Source: Clostridiales bacterium (GTDB taxonomy: Bacteria > Bacillota > Clostridia > Saccharofermentanales > Saccharofermentanaceae). From it: 5,886 nucleotides of DNA. Under the pieces are notes generated by a model. The model saw nothing but the letters and a program-made list of their open reading frames with translations. It had not been told where the DNA came from and did no database searches. The stretch covers positions 1-5,886 of the forward strand of contig JAGAFH010000170.1 of NCBI GenBank assembly GCA_017612755.1, written 5' to 3'. Made by a program: the position numbers and the translations under genes. Position 1 is the stretch's first letter. Every line of letters begins with the position of its first letter. Shown here one piece after another: positions 1 through 5,303 of this stretch.

Positions 1-122
1 AGGGGGACGTATCTCGGCTGACACATTTTGGCGCGGGGGGACATATCTCGGAGAGATGTGTCCCCTTGTGCCATTTTGTGTCACTAAGAGATACGTCCCC
101 CTGTGTCACCCCGTGTGTCACC
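1..122. repeat. REP-like nested palindromic intergenic repeat
   Basis: An outer perfect 15-base inverted repeat pairs 1-15 (AGGGGGACGTATCTC) with 88-102. An inner one pairs 37-49 (GGGGACATATCTC) with 53-65 with a single G-T mismatch and a 3-base loop. Inner and outer arms are variants of the same word, so the element is two copies of a hairpin unit nested in one another. The flanks of the arms also match: TGACACATTTTGGC at 19-32 corresponds to GCCATTTTGTGTCA at 70-83 in reverse. A TGTGTCACC word then repeats at 102-110 and 114-122. Such GGGGAC...GTCCCC palindromes resemble REP-type repeats mobilised by IS200-like (RAYT) tyrosine transposases in Bacillota. That assignment is from memory, and no transposase lies in the window. 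The element may continue to the left of the window. It has no usable reading frame and could end transcription entering from the left. Confidence 0.7.
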
Positions 123-125
123 TTC

Positions 126-154
126 TTGCAATTTTCTCCGGGATGGTTTAAAAT
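126..154 (+). promoter_or_regulatory. Sigma-A-type promoter of the tetR-hydrolase operon
   Basis: A -35 box TTGCAA (126-131) and a -10 box TAAAAT (149-154) are separated by exactly 17 bases, predicting a start near 161 and a leader of about 28 bases. It lies directly downstream of the palindromic repeat and is the only good promoter before the first gene. The -10 box overlaps the palindrome at 150-170, so a protein bound there would block the polymerase. Confidence 0.65.
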
Positions 155-170
155 GACACCGTGTCAGTTT
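150..170. promoter_or_regulatory. Probable TetR operator (palindrome over -10 and start site)
   Basis: TGACAC-C-GTGTCA (154-166) is a perfect palindrome with a 1-base centre. It extends to AAA...TTT at 150-152/168-170 with one mismatched pair (153/167). It covers the -10 box and predicted start 19 bases upstream of the TetR gene, which is the usual place for an autoregulatory site of this family. The arms use the same GTGTCA word found several times in the neighbouring repeat, so a purely repeat-derived origin without regulatory role is the alternative. Confidence 0.55.
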
Positions 171-188
171 TAGGCGGAGGTAAGGGAT

Positions 189-860
189 ATGCCGAGAGTC
201 AGTGAAGAATACGTAAGGAAGAAAAGGGAAGAGATAGTTGAGGCCGCCTACCGGGTCTGTGTCAGAAAACCGGTCACATCTATTGAGATGAAGGATGTGA
301 TCGCCGAGACAGGTTTTTCCCACGGGGTGGTCTATCAGTACTACAGCGATCTTGATGAGGTCCTGGCCGATCTGGTAGTAAAGATCAACCGGGAACACCG
401 GATCGATGACAGGATCGATAAGATCTTAAAGAAGGCCGGAGACGACCTGGGTTCTGCCATCCGTAAGATCTGCTCCATGTTGTCTGATTATATGCAGGAA
501 GTGGGAGTGGATCTGATGAGGGTCTCCATCTACTGCGACGTTCTTGCCATGAGCGAACCTGAAAGGGTCCTTAAGGTGGCGGGAAAGATCAACAGCGAAG
601 GGGGAAGTCCCCTGATCTATCTCGTAACTTCCCTTACTTCTTATCTGACGGATATAGTCCAAAGAAAAGGCCTGACTCCCGTAAGGAGCATAGATGAGAT
701 ACTTCAGTTCTTTATCGCCTCTTTTCAGGGCATCCAGATGGGATATGTCCTTACGGAGAGCTTAAAGATAGAAGGGATAGAAGGAAGATATAAGACTGAT
801 GATATGTTCGCCGCCCTGGCGGATTCAGTCGTATTGATGTTGGAGGCAAAGACATGTTAA
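189..860 (+). CDS. TetR/AcrR-family transcriptional repressor
   Basis: A 223-residue DNA-binding repressor of usual TetR size. The N-terminal part (about residues 10-60) has the TetR helix-turn-helix: a first helix REEIVEAAYRV, then SIEMKDVIAETGFSHGVVYQYY (about 31-52) containing the recognition helix and the typical 'G-x-x-Y-x-Y-Y' ending, followed by a short acidic linker before the ligand/dimer domain. The C-terminal domain (about 70-223) is helical and not recognisable to a specific ligand class. The start is set by GGAGG at 176-180, 8 bases before the ATG. The gene is first in an operon and its stop codon lies inside the start of the next gene, so the two are translationally coupled. The palindrome at 150-170 is the expected binding site, implying negative autoregulation and control of the hydrolase. 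The inducer cannot be told from the sequence; a substrate or product of the hydrolase is the natural guess. Confidence 0.93.
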   Translation: MPRVSEEYVRKKREEIVEAAYRVCVRKPVTSIEMKDVIAETGFSHGVVYQYYSDLDEVLADLVVKINREHRIDDRIDKILKKAGDDLGSAIRKICSMLSDYMQEVGVDLMRVSIYCDVLAMSEPERVLKVAGKINSEGGSPLIYLVTSLTSYLTDIVQRKGLTPVRSIDEILQFFIASFQGIQMGYVLTESLKIEGIEGRYKTDDMFAALADSVVLMLEAKTC

Positions 861-1690
861 AAGACTACTTAAGAGAGAGCTTCAGTTATTTCGGTATCTA
901 TAAGGAACTGAAGACGCTGACGAAAGTGACGACACCTGAAAGGGTAGATTACGGGGAAGATAAGGACCAGTATTTTCTTTTTTATGAACCCAAAGAGCTT
1001 AAGAGCGAAAAGGTGATAATCTGGATCCACGGAGGCGGATGGAACGCGGGAGATCCGGAGTATTTCGACTATGTGGGACAGTGCTTTGCAAAGCACGGCT
1101 ACAGAGCCGCATCCATAGGTTACAGACTGTCCCCCGGGAACAAATATCCGGCCCAGATAGAAGATGTCTGCACCTGCTTTAACCGGGTCCTTCAGTATAT
1201 GATGGATAAGGGAATAGATACGGATCATCTGGTGGTAGCGGGACCTTCGGCAGGCGCCCATCTGTCCTCGATCCTCTGCTACAGCAAAGAGGATCAGGAA
1301 AGGTATGGCGTGGACTTAAGCGGCGTCATCGGGTACATAGGTTCAGGCGGCCCCTACAGCTTCAGAAAGGACCAGGGTAATACCCTTAAGATCCTTCTGA
1401 ATATGCTCTTTGAAAAGGGTTATGACAGAAAGCAGGCAGAGCCTGTTTCCCTTATGTCAAAAAGTGATATCCCGGCCCTTCTCATCCAGAGCGAACATGA
1501 CGGACTCTTAGAGTTTGCCTGCGCTGAAGACTTTAAGAAGAAAGCGGATTCCCTTGGGATCAGATGTGAGATCTATAAGGTCGTGGACAAGGAAAATACC
1601 CACTCCTGGTATACGGCGGGAATGTTCATGAGGACCAGACAGCAGAATCAGGGTCTCGATAAGTTCTTTTCCTTTATCGAAGATCTCTGA
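854..1690 (+). CDS. Alpha/beta-hydrolase, esterase/lipase (HSL/BD-FAE-like)
   Basis: A 278-residue serine hydrolase predicted to be cytoplasmic, as no signal peptide is seen. The oxyanion-hole motif HGGG is at residues 59-62, after the strand KVIIWI. The nucleophile elbow G-P-S-A-G is at 130-134, giving Ser132. The likely acid is Asp216 in 'SEHDG' and the likely base is His250 in 'NTHSWY', so the triad is complete and in the right order. The HGGG box plus GxSAG is typical of the hormone-sensitive-lipase/carboxylesterase branch that cleaves short acyl or acetyl esters. Members of this branch include sugar-ester esterases, but the substrate cannot be read here. The ATG at 854 overlaps the tetR stop by 7 bases and has GGAGG at 842-846, still inside tetR. 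It is presumably repressed by that TetR protein. An arylformamidase-like activity is another possibility for this fold. Confidence 0.9.
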   Translation: MLKDYLRESFSYFGIYKELKTLTKVTTPERVDYGEDKDQYFLFYEPKELKSEKVIIWIHGGGWNAGDPEYFDYVGQCFAKHGYRAASIGYRLSPGNKYPAQIEDVCTCFNRVLQYMMDKGIDTDHLVVAGPSAGAHLSSILCYSKEDQERYGVDLSGVIGYIGSGGPYSFRKDQGNTLKILLNMLFEKGYDRKQAEPVSLMSKSDIPALLIQSEHDGLLEFACAEDFKKKADSLGIRCEIYKVVDKENTHSWYTAGMFMRTRQQNQGLDKFFSFIEDL

Positions 1691-1695
1691 TGTAA

Positions 1696-1704
1696 TGATA
1701 TAAT
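1696..1704 (+). promoter_or_regulatory. Extended -10 promoter before the zinc-ribbon gene
   Basis: TGATATAAT gives a perfect TATAAT (1699-1704) with the TG extension one base upstream (1696-1697), within the 38-base gap after the hydrolase gene. There is no convincing -35 box 16-18 bases upstream, which extended -10 promoters can do without. The start would be near 1711, leaving an 18-base leader that carries GGGAGG. Read-through from the tetR operon is also possible since no terminator separates them. Confidence 0.5.
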
Positions 1705-1728
1705 CTCTTTAACGGGAGGTATGTTCTT

Positions 1729-2628
1729 ATGAGTGGGATCAAACAGCACCAGTGTCCGTCCTGCGGCGGAAATCTTAATATCGACAACGAGAAGCAGCTC
1801 TACCGCTGTCCTTTCTGCGGAAGTACTTTTGACTATGCGTACTTTGACGAGGAACAGGCAATGGAACTGGGGCAGACATATCTCTCAAGAGAGGAATATG
1901 ATGCGGCCAAAGATCTCTATAAGTTCCTTCTTAAGAAAGACCCCCATGACACCATGGCCTTAAGAGGCCTCATGATGGCATCAGCCAGCTGTAATGACAT
2001 TAAGGACCTGATGAAGGTGGCAGACTCGGAAGGCTTTTCTTATGAGGAGGAAGACGTAAAGTTTGTCCTTGAGAACTGTTCCGAAAAAGACAGTGAATAT
2101 TTCCGGGATCTCTCTTCCGTCTATTCCGGTCTTAAGGAGCTTTCGGATGTTACATCAGAACATAACAGCCTCCGGGAAGAGAAGAAAAAGATCGAAGTAA
2201 AGAGAAAGAATCTGTGCGATAAGTATAAGGAATGTCTTGTCCCCGACAGATACGGATCCTCCCATGAGCCTAAGCCCATGTTCTTTATCATGCTGGCTGT
2301 CATCGCTGTCCTGACGGGACTTCTCATCTGGCTCATCACGTTGGTAGTCAGAAATTCAGGCGACACCGGCGCCATCATAACCGTTGTCTTTGCCGGTCTT
2401 ATATTCATCCTTCCTCTGGTGCTGGTGGATCTTCTGATAGTCCTGCCGAAACTGAAGGAATCGGAGAAGATAAAAGCAGAACTGGAAAGCCTTGATAAAG
2501 AGGCTTCAGAGATCCAGGAAAAGGTAGATAAGCTTAATGATGAGATGCATGACAGATCTTCCAAGGTAAAGCATTCCTGCCTTGACTTAAGTAAGAAAGA
2601 CGAAAAGATAACGGCCGCCACTAAGTGA
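1729..2628 (+). CDS. Zinc-ribbon membrane protein with coiled coils, function unknown
   Basis: A 299-residue protein. Residues 9-30 form a TFIIB-type zinc ribbon with two CPxC knuckles (Cys9/Cys12 and Cys27/Cys30). Residues about 43-90 (MELGQTYLSREEYDAAKDLYKFLLKKDP) look like a TPR-type helical hairpin. A charged, probably coiled-coil segment follows (about 140-165), then two hydrophobic helices (about 184-207 and 214-239), and a second coiled coil (about 241-283) rich in Lys/Glu. Both ends are therefore probably cytoplasmic. The start at 1729 has GGGAGG at 1714-1719, 9 bases upstream; an ATG at 1721 is out of frame. The layout suggests a membrane-anchored scaffold or sensor, but no catalytic motif is visible and no function is assigned. 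It converges with a PrsW-type protease that also carries zinc ribbons. Confidence 0.85.
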   Translation: MSGIKQHQCPSCGGNLNIDNEKQLYRCPFCGSTFDYAYFDEEQAMELGQTYLSREEYDAAKDLYKFLLKKDPHDTMALRGLMMASASCNDIKDLMKVADSEGFSYEEEDVKFVLENCSEKDSEYFRDLSSVYSGLKELSDVTSEHNSLREEKKKIEVKRKNLCDKYKECLVPDRYGSSHEPKPMFFIMLAVIAVLTGLLIWLITLVVRNSGDTGAIITVVFAGLIFILPLVLVDLLIVLPKLKESEKIKAELESLDKEASEIQEKVDKLNDEMHDRSSKVKHSCLDLSKKDEKITAATK

Positions 2629-2638
2629 CGGCCGTTTT
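2610..2638. terminator. Bidirectional intrinsic terminator between convergent genes
   Basis: AACGGCCG (2610-2617) pairs with CGGCCGTT (2629-2636), with an inner CAC/GTG extension and a TAA loop. The plus strand follows it with TTTT. The minus strand follows it with TTATCTTTT, so it can end both the zinc-ribbon gene and the convergent protease gene. The left arm and the loop lie inside the last codons and stop of the zinc-ribbon gene. The short T-run on the plus strand makes it moderate rather than strong. Confidence 0.7.
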
Positions 2639-2661
2639 AGATTCAGATCAGCTAGCAGGTA

Positions 2662-3606
2662 TTACTGCTGTACCGGCTGCACCGGAGCCTGAGGGACAGG
2701 CTTGGGGCATCCGCAGTTTCCGCAGAACTTATACTGTGAAACAGTGCCGCACTGGGGACATTGCCATGAGGTGTCCACGGGACGTCCGCTTCCGCAGTGG
2801 GAGCAGAAGTTCAAGGTATTTACTGTGCCGCAGGTGCTGCAGGTCCAGTTTCCCATGACCTGGGGCCTGTAGATAGTCTGTGTCCTGTTAGGCATATTTA
2901 CGATACAGAAATCCTTCTTGGACGATACGAAGATGATGATGCCGGAGACCACAAAGAGCACGATGATATAGCCCAGCCAGAGAAGAACGCTGAGGCCGGT
3001 GATGATATCTTCTCCGGATGCCTCTCCGCCCATAACGATACCGTCGTATATACCGTGGAGCAGGGTGGGGATGATGATGGCAAGAAGCATATATCCTGCG
3101 CACTTGCCCTTCTTCTTTGTAAGGCTGGCATACTTGGCCTTGCTGTAGAAAAATCCCATCAGGACTGTGAAGCTGGCATGTCCCGGGATGGATGTGAACA
3201 TACGGAGTATGGCTGCAGCCAGTCCCTTGCTGAAAACATAGCCTATATTTTCGAGGGCTGCAAAACCCAGGGAAACGAAGACGGCATAGACGATAGCGTC
3301 GTAGCTGTAGTTAAAGTGCTTATTCTTCCAGGTGATGAGCCAGAGGACAAAGAACTTGCCCAGCTCCTCGATGGGGCCGATGATGAATATGGCAAGGACT
3401 ATGGCCTTGAAGGAAGACTCGTAGGGAAAGACAAAATCCAGGATGGCCTGTCCCACTGCCTCGCCGATAACGGCAGGGATGATGGTGGCCATACCGGCAA
3501 AGAAAAGACCGATCAGAAGACCTATGGGCTCCTTTTCTTTCTTGTCTTTCACATAGATGAGGATCAGAAGTGCGATCACGGGGATCAAAGCTAAAGCGAA
3601 TAACAT
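2662..3606 (-). CDS. PrsW-family intramembrane protease with double zinc-ribbon tail
   Basis: A 314-residue polytopic membrane protein. About seven hydrophobic segments are visible (roughly 2-18, 28-48, 66-92, 101-122, 130-155, 170-190, 203-227). PrsW hallmarks are in place: E80-E81-L-G-K84 (the EExxK motif), F115-A-A-L-E119, P-G-H143-A and H184-G-I-Y-D188. These glutamates and histidines belong to the active site of this family, known from Bacillus subtilis PrsW, which makes the first cut in the anti-sigma factor RsiW. Unlike the roughly 220-residue classical protein, this one has a soluble tail with two zinc ribbons (Cys256/259/268/271 and Cys283/286/295/298) and a Pro/Gln-rich end. The start has AGGAG about 6 bases upstream (complement of 3613-3617). 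No anti-sigma factor or sigma factor lies nearby, so I do not give it the prsW symbol. No clear promoter was found for it in the 121-base divergent gap. Confidence 0.9.
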   Translation of the reverse strand: MLFALALIPVIALLILIYVKDKKEKEPIGLLIGLFFAGMATIIPAVIGEAVGQAILDFVFPYESSFKAIVLAIFIIGPIEELGKFFVLWLITWKNKHFNYSYDAIVYAVFVSLGFAALENIGYVFSKGLAAAILRMFTSIPGHASFTVLMGFFYSKAKYASLTKKKGKCAGYMLLAIIIPTLLHGIYDGIVMGGEASGEDIITGLSVLLWLGYIIVLFVVSGIIIFVSSKKDFCIVNMPNRTQTIYRPQVMGNWTCSTCGTVNTLNFCSHCGSGRPVDTSWQCPQCGTVSQYKFCGNCGCPKPVPQAPVQPVQQ

Positions 3607-3692
3607 AATGCTCTCCTTTATATCTTTTCTTATTCCATCCAGCGCCTTTTAGGATAGCATCTAAAGCCGCCTCTGTCATCTTATATTTATTA

Positions 3693-3721
3693 TTGAACAA
3701 ATAAGACCTATTGTGTACTAT
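3693..3721 (+). promoter_or_regulatory. Promoter placing the transcript start at the acyltransferase ATG
   Basis: TTGAAC (3693-3698) and TACTAT (3716-3721) have a 17-base spacer, each matching four of six consensus bases. The -10 box ends six bases before the ATG, so the predicted first transcribed base is about 3728, the A of the start codon. No Shine-Dalgarno-like purine run is present in the preceding 25 bases, in contrast to every other gene in the window. Confidence 0.5.
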
Positions 3722-3727
3722 TAGCTT

Positions 3728-4894
3728 ATGGCTGAAAAAAGAAGTAAATCCAATAAGAAATTCATGGTGTTGTCGGCTCTCGGTATCTTTATGGTAGTCG
3801 ACAGTCATACTTTTACTGCCATTGATCTTTTCGGGAATTTTCTTCCCTACAATTCCTTCTTTATGCCCATGTTCATGTTTATCTCCGGATACTTTAACAA
3901 GGTGGATAAGGATACGAAGATCTTTCCCTACATAGGGAAGAAGGTAAAGAACCTGCTTCTGTCCTTTCTGGGGATATCCCTTCTGGTCTTCGGCATAGAG
4001 CTTCTCATGGACTGGTTTAAGTCCGGGATCCCCCCTGAAGTTCCGGGGTGGTATATATCCTATTCCCTTGAGCGGATCGTCACATTGGGATCTTTCGCGC
4101 CTATCGCCACTCCCATGTGGTTCGTCATAACACTTTTTGCAACACTTATAGTCTATGCGCTCTTGAAAAAGCTCCTGTCCAAGATCAGGATCTGGAACAG
4201 CTTCGTTATGCTGGCTATATTTACCGGCCTTCACATCTTCGCCGTCTATATTGGGAAGAATGCGGACCCGGAGGCCTTAACATACTATCTGGTCCTCTTT
4301 AAGGTCTTATTCTTCCTGCCTTTCCTGGAGCTGGGCGTCATCTACAGGGAATACCTGGAGAAAAAGCACGAGAGCCTTAGCGGCGGCAGCAAGCTGGGCC
4401 TTATGGTGATCCTTCTTCTGATCAACATGGTAAGGACCATGTACCTTCCCACAGGATACGACGTGGCCTTCGATTCCCTGGACGATCTTTCGGGATTCAC
4501 AAGTCCCTTCCTGGTGACGCCCCTCATATCCTCTATCGTGGGTATCCTTTTCTGGCTGACCATGGTGGATCTTATTGGAAAGCCTTTCCACGAGAGCCGC
4601 TTTGTGAACTTCATGTCCTGCAACACCTTCTGGATAATGGGACTTCACATCACTTTCTTTAATATCCTTAACTGCATACTGCTTTTCATAAGCGAAAATA
4701 TAACACCTCTTCTTTATTTCGATGCGGAGTACTTCCGGGGAACGGAATGGTACTACTGGGAGATCAGCCCCAACTTCAAGCTGGCCTATGTGGTAGTGGG
4801 CGTCTTAGGCCCCCTCGGCATCAAGTGGATCTGGGATAAGATCAAGTCCCTCATAACTAAACCCTTACAGAAGAAAAAGGCCGCTGAGGCTTAA
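3728..4894 (+). CDS. Acyltransferase-3 family integral membrane protein
   Basis: A 388-residue protein with about ten hydrophobic segments, typical of the acyltransferase-3 (OafA/OpgC/NodX-like) family, which moves acyl groups such as acetyl or succinyl onto surface sugars or other extracytoplasmic molecules. Family signs are the first helix with 'VVDSHTF' (candidate catalytic His27), 'FFMPMFMFISGYF' at 44-56, 'TPMWFV' at 128-133 before the middle helices, and a late helix 'FWIMGLHITFF' (His307). The tail is Lys-rich and cytoplasmic. The start at 3728 is the first in-frame start after a TAG at 3722-3724. It has no ribosome site, and the later Met13 (3764) has none either, so 3728 is kept. The gene is divergent from the PrsW-type gene and appears to be transcribed alone. 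Its acceptor is unknown, as no polysaccharide genes are adjacent. Confidence 0.88.
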   Translation: MAEKRSKSNKKFMVLSALGIFMVVDSHTFTAIDLFGNFLPYNSFFMPMFMFISGYFNKVDKDTKIFPYIGKKVKNLLLSFLGISLLVFGIELLMDWFKSGIPPEVPGWYISYSLERIVTLGSFAPIATPMWFVITLFATLIVYALLKKLLSKIRIWNSFVMLAIFTGLHIFAVYIGKNADPEALTYYLVLFKVLFFLPFLELGVIYREYLEKKHESLSGGSKLGLMVILLLINMVRTMYLPTGYDVAFDSLDDLSGFTSPFLVTPLISSIVGILFWLTMVDLIGKPFHESRFVNFMSCNTFWIMGLHITFFNILNCILLFISENITPLLYFDAEYFRGTEWYYWEISPNFKLAYVVVGVLGPLGIKWIWDKIKSLITKPLQKKKAAEA

Positions 4895-4900
4895 GAAATA

Positions 4901-4956
4901 ACACGGGACATTTCGTGTCCCATCCCGAAAAATGGGCTTTTGGCCGTTTCGTGTCC
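4901..4956. repeat. Hairpin-rich repeat-like stretch after the acyltransferase
   Basis: GGGACA (4905-4910) pairs with TGTCCC (4916-4921) around TTTCG. An overlapping alternative pairs CCCAT (4919-4923) with ATGGG (4932-4936). The 10-base word TTTCGTGTCC occurs at 4911-4920 and again at 4947-4956. This begins only 6 bases after the stop codon and has no T-run, so it is not a classical terminator. It may be a dispersed repeat of a second family or an RNA 3'-end structure. Only its internal structure is seen; its presence elsewhere in the genome is inference. Confidence 0.45.
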
Positions 4957-4985
4957 TTCAATTTCCTCCCGGGAAAAACTACTAT
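4957..4985 (+). promoter_or_regulatory. Probable promoter of the small membrane protein
   Basis: TTCAAT (4957-4962) and TACTAT (4980-4985) are 17 bases apart, predicting a start near 4992 and a leader of about 37 bases. The -35 match is only three of six. The spacer contains the inverted repeat TTTCC-N5-GGAAA (4962-4976), which could be an operator. The -10 hexamer is identical to the one proposed for the preceding gene. Confidence 0.4.
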
Positions 4986-5014
4986 GTGGTCATCAAACAA
5001 AAAACCATTTCCAC

Positions 5015-5020
5015 AGGAGG
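5015..5020 (+). promoter_or_regulatory. Ribosome binding site fixing the start at 5029
   Basis: AGGAGG lies 8 bases before the ATG at 5029. It decides against an upstream in-frame GTG at 4915, which would add 38 residues read from the hairpin region and has no ribosome site. Confidence 0.85.
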
Positions 5021-5028
5021 AAACAAAA

Positions 5029-5214
5029 ATGAAGAACACAAAAAAGACAGCACTTATCATCACAAACTCTATCCTTGGTGCAGCTGCGATCACCTTTATC
5101 ATCATCTCCATGGTAACAGGAGCGATCACACCCTATCTTCCCATGGGATTAGCATGTACATTCATAGGAAACGCTCTTTTCTTCTTATATCAGAAGAGTA
5201 AGAAGGAAGAGTGA
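5029..5214 (+). CDS. Small two-helix membrane protein, 61 residues, unknown
   Basis: A 61-residue protein beginning MKNTKKTALIITNS, with a positively charged start, a hydrophobic helix at about 8-32, a short turn containing Pro35 and Pro38 (TPYLP), a second helix at about 36-54, and a charged end KSKKEE. The charge pattern suggests both ends are cytoplasmic. No cysteine motif, cleavage site or bacteriocin-type leader is evident, and I do not recognise the family beyond generic small hydrophobic Bacillota proteins. The strong AGGAGG site and dedicated terminator (5236-5264) support real expression as a single-gene unit. It sits between two larger membrane-protein genes. A membrane-protein accessory subunit or a toxin-like peptide are possibilities without direct evidence. 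Confidence 0.75.
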   Translation: MKNTKKTALIITNSILGAAAITFIIISMVTGAITPYLPMGLACTFIGNALFFLYQKSKKEE

Positions 5215-5235
5215 TAACAAGAAGTACATATTCTT

Positions 5236-5264
5236 AAAAGGCCGGCACCCGCCGGTCTTTTTTT
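5236..5264 (+). terminator. Strong intrinsic terminator
   Basis: GGCCGGC (5240-5246) pairs with GCCGGTC (5251-5257) around an ACCC loop with one G-U pair. The stem is extended by AAAA (5236-5239) against the first four bases of the T-run, and seven Ts (5258-5264) follow. It ends the small membrane protein transcript 22 bases after its stop codon. Confidence 0.9.
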
Positions 5265-5274
5265 ACGAAAAGTA

Positions 5275-5303
5275 TTGACACCTCAAAACAATGCGTGTAT
5301 AGT
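5275..5303 (+). promoter_or_regulatory. Near-consensus promoter of the CPBP protease gene
   Basis: TTGACA (5275-5280, perfect) and TATAGT (5298-5303, five of six) are separated by 17 bases. This is the strongest promoter in the window and directly follows a terminator, so the gene starts a new transcription unit. The start is expected near 5310, giving a leader of about 49 bases that contains the inverted repeats at 5302-5343. Confidence 0.85.

Noticed and set aside
84..398. Minus-strand open frame across the repeat and the start of tetR
   Set aside because: It is antisense to the clear helix-turn-helix coding region and has no homology-like features.
2797..3594. A 265-codon open frame on the plus strand opposite the PrsW gene
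   Set aside because: It is the antisense of a convincing protease gene, has a highly acidic, low-complexity translation with no recognisable domain, and no ribosome site.
3648..3665. Weak hairpin TTTAG...CTAAA in the divergent intergenic region
   Set aside because: Five base pairs with an 8-base loop in AT-rich sequence is within chance; no link to a promoter or ribosome site.
3607..3727. A promoter for the minus-strand PrsW gene
   Set aside because: AT-rich candidates such as TATAAG or TAAGAT (minus strand, around 3680-3690) have no acceptable -35 partner at 16-18 bases, so none is reported as a feature.
3320..4234. A 304-codon open frame on the minus strand across the acyltransferase and PrsW genes
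   Set aside because: It overlaps two well-supported genes and their intergenic signals; the translation is charged and domain-free, as expected for a shadow frame.
4905..4921. Intrinsic terminator for the acyltransferase gene
   Set aside because: The hairpin is only 6 base pairs and no T-run follows; it was kept as a repeat-like structure instead.
4915..5028. N-terminal extension of the small membrane protein from a GTG at 4915
   Set aside because: There is no ribosome site at 4915, the extension reads through hairpin repeats and the proposed promoter, and AGGAGG at 5015-5020 points to 5029.
5275..5303. MerR-type activator promoter at the CPBP gene
   Set aside because: The spacer is 17 bases rather than the 19-20 typical of MerR control, and the palindrome lies downstream of the -10, which fits a repressor better.
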